64,000 nucleotides of DNA from Kribbella pratensis. Its GTDB lineage: Bacteria; Actinomycetota; Actinomycetes; Propionibacteriales; Kribbellaceae. The DNA lies in the NCBI RefSeq assembly GCF_004365355.1, contig NZ_SODP01000004.1, positions 466,266 through 530,265 on the forward strand. The letters run 5' to 3'. This document shows positions 1-7,966 of the stretch, one piece after another. The notes under the pieces are model-generated. The model ran no database searches, was not told where the DNA came from, and worked only from the letters and a program-made list of their open reading frames with translations. Both the position numbers and the translations under genes were made by a program. Each line of letters begins with the position of its first letter. The first letter of the stretch is position 1.

Positions 1-610
1 GCAGCTCGTCGGCAACCGCGTCATACGCCGCGACTGCCGCTCGCGCCTCCGGGGACAGGCCGTCCTGGTCGAGCGCGCTCAAGAACCCGCCGGCTCCCCA
101 TAGATCCTCGACGGCCGGCCGAAGCGATCCGTCGGACCACCGCTCCCCGGCCGCGATCGCAACAACCCGTTGGTCGGGGCCCTGCTCTCTGACCCAGTCC
201 GCGGCCGCTCGGCGGTTACGCAACGACACCGCGATCACCGTCGCACCGCCGTCACTGAGCTGCTTGGCGATCGTGGATCCGTTCGGCGACGGCAGCACCA
301 ACCTGTTGACACCTTGCGAGTTCCGAATCGTCACCGGCGACAGACTCACGTCACCCGGCCGGGCCTCGGACCGCCCCACCGCCAGCTTCGCGCTCCATCG
401 CTCGGCATAAGCGACGGCCGACTGGTCACGCCACTGATAGGGGTAAACCGCGATCCCGAGATCGGCCGCGACTGTCACCGCTGTGGTGAACGACAAGACG
501 TCCACCACAGCAACGATGTCCCCGGCAACCACCTCGGCTCCGACGGGTCCCCAGTCGAACCCGACACTGAAGCCGTTCTGTGCATATGGGCCAGCCACCC
601 GACGGATCAT
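1..610 (-). CDS. 2-phosphosulfolactate phosphatase family protein (ComB-like), C-terminus cut by window edge
   Basis: The leftward frame reads from ATG at 610 off the window edge (203 codons visible; the family is about 240). The visible part has a family-like core: a VVDVLSFTTAV segment at about residues 33-43 and a later LVLPSPNGST segment, as in ComB proteins. ComB hydrolyses 2-phosphosulfolactate in coenzyme M synthesis in archaea. Actinobacteria do not make coenzyme M, so the substrate here is unknown. It lies 31 bases downstream of the DUF3151 gene on the same strand, so the two are probably co-transcribed. An in-frame GTG a few codons later is an alternative start. Confidence 0.8.
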   Translation of the reverse strand, partial: MIRRVAGPYAQNGFSVGFDWGPVGAEVVAGDIVAVVDVLSFTTAVTVAADLGIAVYPYQWRDQSAVAYAERWSAKLAVGRSEARPGDVSLSPVTIRNSQGVNRLVLPSPNGSTIAKQLSDGGATVIAVSLRNRRAAADWVREQGPDQRVVAIAAGERWSDGSLRPAVEDLWGAGGFLSALDQDGLSPEARAAVAAYDAVADEL

Positions 611-641
611 GCCGTCGGGCAGCCGCCCCGACAAGCAGGTT

Positions 642-1070
642 TCAGCTCAGGGCGTCGGCAGCAGCGGGTGACGAGTCGCGCAGGAACGTGGCGCAACGCT
701 CGGCCTCGTCCTTCTCGTCGATGAGCGCGGCCGCCTTGCCCAGCGCCGCCAGTGCGCGCAGGAACCCGCGGTTCGGCTCGTGCTCCCACGGCACCGGTCC
801 GTGCCCCTTCCAGCCGTTCCGCCGGAGCAGGTCCAGCGCGCGGTGGTAGCCGGTCCGCGCGTACGCGTACCCCTCGATGGTCCGGCCGTCCGCCAAGGCA
901 CCCTCGGCGAGCACGGCCCAGGCCAGCGACGACGTCGGGTACCTGGCGGCGACGTCGGCCGGAGCGGCCCCGTCGGCGAGTTCCGCCGCGGCCGGGTCGA
1001 CCGGTAGTAGTGTCTCGGGTGGGCCTGAGAGCAGATTGTTCAATTCCATAAGCACATCTTCGCCGATCAC
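642..1070 (-). CDS. DUF3151 domain protein
   Basis: A 142-residue protein matching the length and pattern of the actinobacterial DUF3151 family: an N-terminal LLSGPPETLLP motif, an alanine-rich helical middle and a central RRNGWKGHGPVPWEHEPNRG stretch of aromatic and charged residues. No catalytic residues are recognised and the function is unknown; helical-repeat content suggests an all-alpha scaffold. ATG at 1049 (MELNNLL) is an equally good start and would better fit family N-termini. It is the first gene of a leftward pair with the ComB-like gene. Annotation by family resemblance only. Confidence 0.8.
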   Translation of the reverse strand: MIGEDVLMELNNLLSGPPETLLPVDPAAAELADGAAPADVAARYPTSSLAWAVLAEGALADGRTIEGYAYARTGYHRALDLLRRNGWKGHGPVPWEHEPNRGFLRALAALGKAAALIDEKDEAERCATFLRDSSPAAADALS

Positions 1071-1193
1071 GCAGCCGTACCGGCACGTGACCGTCTGACG
1101 AAATCTGTTGACCGTTCACCCACCGGCCACGGATGCTTGAGACCCTGCGTCAAACCGCCGTGGTTCCCAGCTACGGCCGGAAGGAGGCACCGG

Positions 1194-1643
1194 ATGAGCG
1201 TCATAGTCCTGAACGCGTCGTACGAACCGCTGCACACCGTCTCGATCCAGCACGCCATCCGGATGCTGGTGCGTGAGGTCGCAGTGGTCGAAGAGGCGCA
1301 CGGAGAGCGAACTATCGGCCCCTTCCCGGTCCCTCGTGTCCTGCGCCTGGTCCGCTACGTCGTCACGCATTGGCGCTACGCAGCCGGCCGGATGAAGTAC
1401 AGCAAGCACGGCGTCCTCCGCCGGGACAAGTTCCGCTGCGCGTACTGCGGCCTCGAGAACGCCGACACCATGGACCATGTCCAACCCAGATCCAGGGGCG
1501 GCCGCACCGAGTGGCTGAACGCCGTGGCCGCCCATGCCTCGTGCAACGAGCGGAAAGGCAACCGCACCCCGTCCGAGGCCAACATGCCGCTCCTCTGGCA
1601 ACCCTGGGTACCAACCCGCGCCGAGCTCGTCATAGACAGATGA
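1194..1643 (+). CDS. HNH endonuclease family protein
   Basis: A 149-residue HNH protein. The C-terminal half carries the beta-beta-alpha metal fold: CAYCG (Cys82, Cys85), DHVQPRSRGG with His95, then NAV..H..CNERKGNRTP with Cys117 completing a zinc site. The N-terminal MSVIVLNASYEPLHTVS segment is typical of a widespread actinobacterial HNH group of unknown biological role. The start at 1194 is chosen because AAGGAGG lies 6 bases upstream; longer in-frame extensions lack a ribosome site. It stands alone, and its stop codon is inside a terminator hairpin. Confidence 0.92.
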   Translation: MSVIVLNASYEPLHTVSIQHAIRMLVREVAVVEEAHGERTIGPFPVPRVLRLVRYVVTHWRYAAGRMKYSKHGVLRRDKFRCAYCGLENADTMDHVQPRSRGGRTEWLNAVAAHASCNERKGNRTPSEANMPLLWQPWVPTRAELVIDR

Positions 1644-1654
1644 CGAGCTTTTTT
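1624..1654 (+). terminator. Intrinsic terminator overlapping the HNH stop codon
   Basis: A perfect 10-bp stem (AGCTCGTCAT at 1624-1633 against ATGACGAGCT at 1640-1649) with loop AGACAG is followed at once by six T residues (1649-1654). The TGA stop (1641-1643) sits in the right arm. A clean T-tract is uncommon in actinobacterial terminators. Confidence 0.88.
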
Positions 1655-1802
1655 CATGCCCGCGGAGCGGTGCCGGGCTAGAGGTCCTGGACGCCCTGTG
1701 CGGGTCGGCTACATCGAGCCGAATGTGTGGGTCCGGCACGAGTTCTCCACAGGATGAAAGTTGGTGGTCTGCGGGAGGGTGGATCGCGGCAGTTTCTAGG
1801 GC

Positions 1803-2774
1803 ATGAATCCTCAACTTGCTGTGATGGCGTCGATCCGGGGTGGTGTGTTCACCCGGGCCGACGCGCGTGCCTGTGGTTATCCCGACGCTGACATCGACTC
1901 GTTGCTGGACACCGGCTGCTGGCGCCGGATCCGGCGCGGGACGTATGCCGCCCAACGTTCGCTCATGCTCGTGACCGACGAGGTTCTGCACCTGCGGAAG
2001 GTGTATCGCGTCCTCCGCGCCGGCGGTCCCAACGTGTTCGCGAGCCACCAATCGGCCGCGGCCCTGCACGCCTTACCTGTCTGGGGTCTCGACCTGACGC
2101 GCGTCCATGTGACAGCTCCCGACGGGCGGTCCGGCCGAATACGCGGCGGTGTCCATCGCCACATCCGCGATCCCGTCGGCTCGGGCCTTCAACTGTGGAA
2201 TGGGCTGCGCATGGCCTCACCCGCCCGCGCGGTCGCCGAGGTGGCCGCCACCGCGCCACCGGCGTCTGCGGTCGTGCTCGCCGACGCCGCCCTGTACGCC
2301 GGTCTTGTCAGCAAGCGCACGCTGAAACACGCGGTGTCCTCGCTCGACCACGGCAACAAACGTGCGCTCAAGGTCCTGGACCAACTCACGGGTGCAGCCT
2401 CGATCGCCGAGTCCCGCCTGCGCCTGATCCTCGCCACCGCAGGCCTGCCGACCCCCAGCCCATCACTACCCCCACAAGCCGACGACCCGGACTTCCCGGC
2501 CGAAGGACTCTGGTTCCCCGAGGAACGCACGGTCGTCGACTTCGAGGCCCGTTTCCCCTTCTGGTGCGAGGAATTCGAGCCCTCCGTCGAGGAACCACTC
2601 CCCGAACCACGAGCAGCCGATCCCGACGGACCGCAACCCGTGGAGCACTGCCGGATCGCCTGGGCAGACCTCGACGACCCACCGACCGTGGCCGACCGCA
2701 TCCGAACCACGTTCACCCGAGCAGCCCGCCGCACCGGCATCCGCCAGTTCGACCTGGCCCGAGCCCGGATGTGA
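1803..2774 (+). CDS. AbiEi-type winged-helix protein with unrecognised C-terminus
   Basis: 323 residues. The N-terminus (about 1-60: GGVFTRADARACGYPDADID...RRIRRGTYA) matches the winged-helix domain of type IV antitoxin AbiEi, followed by the SHQSAAALHALPVWG...VHVT block of the same family. In AbiE systems AbiEi represses its operon and counters the AbiEii nucleotidyltransferase toxin, but no AbiEii gene is adjacent. The C-terminal 100 residues are acidic and proline-rich and end in an Arg-rich helix; the D...E-x-E nuclease pattern of the paralogue at 52689 is not evident. An orphan regulator or degraded nuclease fusion is possible. Start ATG has no strong ribosome site. Confidence 0.75.
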   Translation: MNPQLAVMASIRGGVFTRADARACGYPDADIDSLLDTGCWRRIRRGTYAAQRSLMLVTDEVLHLRKVYRVLRAGGPNVFASHQSAAALHALPVWGLDLTRVHVTAPDGRSGRIRGGVHRHIRDPVGSGLQLWNGLRMASPARAVAEVAATAPPASAVVLADAALYAGLVSKRTLKHAVSSLDHGNKRALKVLDQLTGAASIAESRLRLILATAGLPTPSPSLPPQADDPDFPAEGLWFPEERTVVDFEARFPFWCEEFEPSVEEPLPEPRAADPDGPQPVEHCRIAWADLDDPPTVADRIRTTFTRAARRTGIRQFDLARARM

Positions 2775-2777
2775 CAG

Positions 2778-2820
2778 AAGGGCCCACCGCCGCATGCAGT
2801 CCACGCGGTGGTGAGCCCTT
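2778..2820. terminator. Hairpin terminator between converging genes
   Basis: Arms 2778-2791 and 2807-2820 pair over 14 bp with one mismatch and one G-U (AAGGGC outer ends) and a 15-base loop. There is no T-tract, as is usual in this phylum. Its position between the rightward AbiEi-type gene and leftward fba suits a two-way terminator. Confidence 0.7.
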
Positions 2821-2853
2821 CGACAGATCCCTTTGAGGAGGACCCAGATGACG

Positions 2854-3879
<1,026 letters not shown>

Positions 3880-4086
3880 GTCTCGCGGTACTCCTCACAA
3901 CACAGTTCTTGTGGGTTCGGCTCCAGTATTGCCGCCTGGCACTTCGTCGTGACCAGCGGCCTGCCTGCCGGGCCGGCCCGGTGGCCGGGGAGCGATCGGC
4001 AGGGAGGTAGACCAGTTGATGAACAGGACCGATCCAGTTCGTTGCATCCGGATGTCCTCCAGGAGCGGAGGCCGCTCCGGGACCGG
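3880..4086. other. Intergenic region upstream of fba
   Basis: A 207-base gap that should hold the fba promoter, reading leftward. A weak AATACT-like -10 box can be read on the minus strand near 3925. A half-site TAGACCAGT (4008-4016) resembles half of a DasR-type operator, but no second half follows. No gene is visible. Confidence 0.5.
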
Positions 4087-4806
4087 TCAGGCGGACCCGG
4101 TTCGCGGGCCGCGGGGGGTCAGGGCCATGTGCAGCCGGTAACGGTCGGCGCGGTAGGCCGACCAGGACAGTTCGACGACCTTGCGGCCGGCGAACGTGGT
4201 GCGCTCGAGGACCAGCAGGGGTGCCCGCCTGGCCACGCCGAGCACCCGGGCGACATGACCGTCGGCGTTGTCCGCCCGGACGGTCTGCTCACCGGAGGTG
4301 ACGACAACGTCGTACTCACTGGCAAAGACGTCGTACAGAGTGCCGAGCTCGCGGCCGAGAAGGCCGGGGAAGAGCGCGGACGGGTAGTAGCCGACCTCGT
4401 AGGCCATCGGCGACGCGTCGGCCGTGCGCAGCCGCTCGACCCGGATCACCTTGGTGCCCTTGGCGACCCGCAGGCCCTTGGCAGTCTCGTCGGAGGCCTC
4501 GATCTCGCTGGCCGACAGCACCACGGTCCCGGGCTCGAGGCCACGGGCCCGCATCTCCCGGGAGAACGAGGTCAGGTGCAACTGGGAGTCGACCTGGGGG
4601 CCGGTGACGAAGGTGCCCTTGCCGTGCACACGCTCCAGCGCGCCGGACTCGACCAGGTCGCTGATCGCCTGCCGGACGGTCACCCGCGAGACGTTCAGCT
4701 TGTCCACCAGAGCCCGCTCGGACGGGATCGGATCGCCGGGATGCAGCTCGACATCGATCAGCCGTTCCAGCACCGATCGGACCTGGGCCCGCTTGGTCGC
4801 CACCAT
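4087..4806 (-). CDS. GntR/HutC-family transcriptional regulator
   Basis: 239 residues. A GntR winged helix occupies residues 5-70 (PSERALVDKLNVSRVTVRQAISDL at 28-51, then GKGTFV), and a UTRA ligand-binding domain runs from about 75 to 235. This is the architecture of DasR/NagR regulators that bind phosphorylated amino sugars. It is divergent from a SIS-domain gene related to amino-sugar isomerases, so control of that gene by a sugar phosphate is likely (inference). GGAGGA precedes ATG 4806. The ligand cannot be read from sequence. Confidence 0.92.
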   Translation of the reverse strand: MVATKRAQVRSVLERLIDVELHPGDPIPSERALVDKLNVSRVTVRQAISDLVESGALERVHGKGTFVTGPQVDSQLHLTSFSREMRARGLEPGTVVLSASEIEASDETAKGLRVAKGTKVIRVERLRTADASPMAYEVGYYPSALFPGLLGRELGTLYDVFASEYDVVVTSGEQTVRADNADGHVARVLGVARRAPLLVLERTTFAGRKVVELSWSAYRADRYRLHMALTPRGPRTGSA

Positions 4807-4885
4807 GGAATCTCGATCCTCCAGACCTGGGCGGATCTCGGGGGTGCCCCGGGACGCCGCTCACTGCTATCGTGCGCAGCATACC

Positions 4886-4911
4886 TGTTAAGACCAGATA
4901 GGACCAGTGAT
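4886..4911. promoter_or_regulatory. Candidate operator between GntR regulator and SIS gene
   Basis: Two directly repeated half-sites, AGACCAG (4891-4897) and GGACCAG (4901-4907), 10 bases apart, lie in the 100-base divergent region. They resemble the AGACCA half of GntR/DasR sites, but a full palindrome is not present. Confidence 0.4.
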
Positions 4912-5965
4912 CCCAGTGGTGTCTGTGCCCGCCCAGGAAACCCAGATGGCGCGCGAGATCGCCGAGCAGCCGGCGGCGCTCGCGGCGACGTTCGAGCATG
5001 TCCTGCCGCTGCGGCACGACATCACCAGGCTCGCCGCCGGGCGGCGGCACGTGATCTTCGTGGCCCGGGGGTCATCGGACAACGCCGGGGTCTACGGACG
5101 GTACCTGACCGAGATCCACGCCGGCCGGCAGGCGTCCCTGGCCGCTCCGTCGGTGGCCACGCTCTACGGCGCGAACCTCGACCTCTCGAACTCGCTGGTC
5201 GTCGCGGTCAGCCAGTCGGGTGCGACCCAGGAGATCGTCGACACCGCCGAGTGGGCGAAGCGGAACGGCGCCGCGATCGTCGGCATCACGAACGACGGCG
5301 ACAGCCCGTTGGCGTCGACGGCCGACGTCGCGCTGATCACGCAAGCCGGCAAGGAGCTCGCCGTACCGGCCACCAAGACGTACACGACGCAGCTGGCCGC
5401 GATCACGGTTGCCGTGGATGCGCTGGCGCAGCGGCCGGGGACGCTCGACGCGGACATCGCGCGGGTGCCGGACGAGGCGGCGAAGATGCTGTCCGGGTCG
5501 GTCGAGGCCGCCGCGGACCTGCTGGCCGGCGCACACGACGTACTCGCGAGCGGTCGCGGCCTTACGTTCGGCACGACCCTGGAGGTCGCGCTGAAGCTCG
5601 AGGAGACCTGCCTCCAACCGGTGCGCGGACTCTCGTACGCCGACCTGAAGCACGGCCCGATCGCCGTCGTCGACGCCGACCTGGTCACGATCCTAGTCGC
5701 GGCAGGCGACGGCCCCGCGCTCCCTGGCATGACCGAGCTGGCCGGTCTCGTCCGCGAGAAGGGCAGCAAGATCCTGGGCATCGGCGGCGACCCCACGTTC
5801 GCCTCCCGCTGCGACGTGAACCTCCCCGGTCCTGCCCTCCCTGAGACGCTCGCCCCGCTCGCCCTCGTCATCCCTGCCCAACGAGCCATCGAACTGCTCG
5901 CCCGCAAGCTGGGCCTCGACCCCGACGCACCCCGCGGCCTCCGCAAGGTCACCCAGACGGACTGA
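4907..5965 (+). CDS. SIS-domain protein, amino-sugar isomerase/deaminase-like (GlmS C-half related)
   Basis: 352 residues with two SIS (sugar isomerase) domains: the first contains FVARGSSDNAG and AVSQSGATQE (about residues 47-112), the second ASGRGLTFGTTLEVALKLEETC and the SYADLKHGP motif. These match the isomerase half of GlmS and stand-alone AgaS/NagB-II type amino-sugar phosphate enzymes; there is no glutaminase domain. It is divergent from a GntR/HutC regulator. The start is uncertain: GTG 4907 is the longest, but ATG 4946 has AGGAAA before it, matches the MxxEIxEQP N-terminus of relatives and would free the operator-like repeats from the coding sequence. Confidence 0.88.
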   Translation: MIPVVSVPAQETQMAREIAEQPAALAATFEHVLPLRHDITRLAAGRRHVIFVARGSSDNAGVYGRYLTEIHAGRQASLAAPSVATLYGANLDLSNSLVVAVSQSGATQEIVDTAEWAKRNGAAIVGITNDGDSPLASTADVALITQAGKELAVPATKTYTTQLAAITVAVDALAQRPGTLDADIARVPDEAAKMLSGSVEAAADLLAGAHDVLASGRGLTFGTTLEVALKLEETCLQPVRGLSYADLKHGPIAVVDADLVTILVAAGDGPALPGMTELAGLVREKGSKILGIGGDPTFASRCDVNLPGPALPETLAPLALVIPAQRAIELLARKLGLDPDAPRGLRKVTQTD

Positions 5966-5968
5966 CCT

Positions 5969-6610
5969 GTGCCGCTGCTCGTCGATCCAGCGCTACCCCA
6001 AGGAACGCTGCGCAATCTCCCTCAGCCGCGACTGACGACGACCGACGGATCAACCCAGCGGCCGTCGCAGCACGACGGATTAGCCCTACGGCCGTCGCAG
6101 CACGACGGATTGACCCTGCGGCCGTGGCAGCACGGCGACGCGGACGCAGTGCGGACGGCGTTCGCCTGTCCCGAGATCCAGCGGTGGCATGTTCGCCGGC
6201 TCGACACACTCGAAGAAGCAGTTGAGTGGGTCGGGCAGTGGGCCGAGCGCTGGGAGACCGAGACGGCGGCGAGCTGGGCGATCGTCGATGGCGATGATCA
6301 GCCGATAGGACAGATCGGCCTGCGCAACATCTCGCTCGCAGAGGGGTCAGCCAGCCTGTCGTACTGGGTGACCCCGGCCGCTCGAGGCCGGTCCATCGCC
6401 GCGAGATCGGTCCAGGCGCTGTCCGCCTGGGCGTTCGAGTCGATCGGCTTCCACCGGCTGAACATCCAGCACTCCACCGCCAACAGCGCCTCCTGCCGAG
6501 TCGCCGAGCGAACCGGTTACAGGGCCGAGGGCACGTTGCGGCAGGCCATCAAGCACGCCGACGGCTGGCACGACTGGCACCTCCACGGCCGCCTGCGCAC
6601 CGACGGATAA
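5969..6610 (+). CDS. GNAT acetyltransferase (RimJ/RimL type) with triplicated N-terminal motif
   Basis: 213 residues. The GNAT fold begins near residue 48 (LTLRPWQHGDADAV) and includes the coenzyme A-binding PAARGRSIAARSVQAL loop (about 133-148) and the NSASCRVAERTGYRAEG motif. The substrate is unknown; this subgroup often acetylates protein N-termini or small amines. The first 50 residues are unusual: a 10-residue unit ending RPSQH/RPWQH occurs three times in tandem. The GTG start lies 3 bases after the SIS stop, so the genes are probably co-transcribed. Confidence 0.85.
   Translation: MPLLVDPALPQGTLRNLPQPRLTTTDGSTQRPSQHDGLALRPSQHDGLTLRPWQHGDADAVRTAFACPEIQRWHVRRLDTLEEAVEWVGQWAERWETETAASWAIVDGDDQPIGQIGLRNISLAEGSASLSYWVTPAARGRSIAARSVQALSAWAFESIGFHRLNIQHSTANSASCRVAERTGYRAEGTLRQAIKHADGWHDWHLHGRLRTDG
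6044..6133 (+). repeat. Three tandem 30-bp in-frame repeats inside the GNAT gene
   Basis: Units at 6044-6073, 6074-6103 and 6104-6133 each begin GACGGAT and end GCAGCAC, encoding DGxxxRPxQH decapeptides. The third unit is the normal first strand of the GNAT fold, so the first two look like upstream duplications of it. Confidence 0.9.
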
Positions 6611-6620
6611 ACCCTTCCAA

Positions 6621-6647
6621 CAAAGTGCTCACTCGGTGAGCACTTTG
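6621..6647. promoter_or_regulatory. Perfect 12-bp palindrome upstream of VOC gene
   Basis: CAAAGTGCTCAC and GTGAGCACTTTG are separated by TCG. A possible -35 TTGACT (6645-6650) overlaps the right arm, so a dimeric repressor site is possible. It could instead act as a terminator for the GNAT gene ending at 6610. Confidence 0.6.
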
Positions 6648-6653
6648 ACTGGA

Positions 6654-6702
6654 ATCGTGGTGGTCATCAACCGGGAAGACCCCAGGAAAGGACCACCACG
6701 AT
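6654..6702 (+). promoter_or_regulatory. Leader hairpin enclosing ribosome site and start codon of VOC gene
   Basis: ATCGTGGTGGTC (6654-6665) pairs perfectly with GACCACCACGAT (6691-6702). The AGGAAAGG ribosome site sits at the 3' edge of the 25-base loop, and the first two bases of the ATG (6701) are in the stem. This geometry could restrain translation initiation (inference). Confidence 0.55.
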
Positions 6703-7123
6703 GTTGCGAGGACTCGCCACCGTCAGCTTCTACGCCGCGGATGTGAAGGCGGCACGCGCCTGGTACGAAGACTTGCTCGGCATCGAGGCGTACTACGCCG
6801 TGCCGAGCGCCGAGGACCCTGCGTACGTCGAGTTCCGCTTCGGCGACTTCCAGTGCGAACTGGGCATCATCGACGCCAAGTACGCCACGCACCAGGTCAC
6901 CACTGGCCCCGCGGGGGCTGTCGTCTACTGGCACGTCGACGACCTCGAAGCCGAACTCCAACACCTCCTCGCCCACGGCGCCACCCTCCAAGACCCAATC
7001 ACCGAACGCGGGAACAACACCGGCTTCCGCACCGCGGCGGTAGTCGACCCGTTCGGCAACCTCATCGGCATCATGAACAACCCGCACTACCTGGAGATCC
7101 TCGAAGACCTCAAGACCGCCTAG
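6701..7123 (+). CDS. VOC (glyoxalase/bleomycin resistance fold) protein
   Basis: 140 residues forming one vicinal-oxygen-chelate unit: an N-terminal VSFYAADVKAARAWYEDLLGIEA strand-helix, a central VYWHVDDLEAELQHLLAHGA segment and a C-terminal VVDPFGNLIGIMNNP motif. Such proteins dimerise and act as lyases, dioxygenases or drug-binding proteins; the substrate cannot be assigned. Its stop codon shares the CTAG tetranucleotide with the stop of the converging IclR gene. Next to an aromatic-degradation cluster a link to that pathway is possible but unproven. Confidence 0.9.
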   Translation: MLRGLATVSFYAADVKAARAWYEDLLGIEAYYAVPSAEDPAYVEFRFGDFQCELGIIDAKYATHQVTTGPAGAVVYWHVDDLEAELQHLLAHGATLQDPITERGNNTGFRTAAVVDPFGNLIGIMNNPHYLEILEDLKTA

Positions 7124-7902
7124 AAGTTGCCGCGGTGCGTCAGGGCGGTGGTTATTTGCGCGGCAGCTTGCTGGAGGTGGGGCAGGGCTTCGGTGCGGAG
7201 TGAGGTGGGGGTAGAGCGGGACGCGTGGGCGGAGACGTTGAGGGCGGCGATGACGCGGCCGCGGGAGTTGTGGATGGGTGCGGCGATCGAGCGGAGGCCC
7301 TGCTCGAGTTCCTGGTCGACGAGCGCGTAGCCGTCCGTGCGGGCCTGGGCGATCGTGGCGCGCAGGTTGTCCGGGGATGTGATCGTGCGCTGAGTGAGCG
7401 CCTCGGCCTGCAATGAGTCGAGGTACGACGTGAGCTCGTCCTCCGGCAGGCCCGCGAGCAGGACGCGGCCCATGGAAGTCGGGTACGCCGGGAGGCGGGC
7501 GCCGACGCCCAGGGCGACCGTCATGATCCGGCTCGTGGGGACGCGGGCGACGTAGACGATGTCCGGAAGGTCGAGGGTGGCGATCGAGCAGGACTCGCGG
7601 GTCTTGGCGCTGAGCTCCTCCATGAACGGGCCGGCGAGTTCGCCGAGGTCCAGCGACGACAGGTAGGCCCAGCCGAGGGCGAGGACGCGCGGTGTCAGCG
7701 AGAAGCGGCGGTGGTCGCTGCGGACGTACCCGAGCTCTTCGAGCGTGAGCAGGATCCGCCGGGCGGTCGCGGGCGTGATGCCGACCTCTCGCGCCACCTC
7801 GCTGAGCGTCAGCGAGGGCGCCTCGGCAGAGAACGCGCGGATCACCGCGAGGCCGCGCTCCAGGCCTTGCAGAAACGTGCCTGTAGACGCGTCACTCACC
7901 AT
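7120..7902 (-). CDS. IclR-family regulator of aromatic catabolism
   Basis: 260 residues. The winged helix-turn-helix spans about residues 10-75 (LTLSEVAREVGITPATARRILLTL at 31-54) and the IclR effector domain fills the rest (YPTSMGRVLLA, ALVDQELEQGLRSIAAPI, AALNVSAHASR). The TLEELGYVRSD wing resembles PcaR/PobR-like members that sense aromatic acids. It is divergent from maleylacetate reductase with two operator-like repeats between them. A TAGGCT box lies 5 bases before ATG, suggesting a very short or absent leader. Confidence 0.94.
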   Translation of the reverse strand: MVSDASTGTFLQGLERGLAVIRAFSAEAPSLTLSEVAREVGITPATARRILLTLEELGYVRSDHRRFSLTPRVLALGWAYLSSLDLGELAGPFMEELSAKTRESCSIATLDLPDIVYVARVPTSRIMTVALGVGARLPAYPTSMGRVLLAGLPEDELTSYLDSLQAEALTQRTITSPDNLRATIAQARTDGYALVDQELEQGLRSIAAPIHNSRGRVIAALNVSAHASRSTPTSLRTEALPHLQQAAAQITTALTHRGNF

Positions 7903-7916
7903 CGGCTAGCCTACTT

Positions 7917-7948
7917 TTCGTTGAAAGAAGAACTATTCGCTGAGCGAA
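7917..7948. promoter_or_regulatory. Two tandem IclR-type operator candidates
   Basis: TTCGTTGAAAGAA (7917-7929) and TTCGCTGAGCGAA (7936-7948) share 10 of 13 positions; the second is a perfect 6-1-6 palindrome. Their centres are 19 bp apart, near two helical turns, in the 64-bp divergent region between the regulator and its likely targets. Confidence 0.65.
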
Positions 7949-7966
7949 ATCCTATCGGAGCTGCCG

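Noticed and set aside
4008..4016. DasR-type site upstream of fba
   Set aside because: Only a half-site TAGACCAGT is present; a full palindrome is needed to make the claim.
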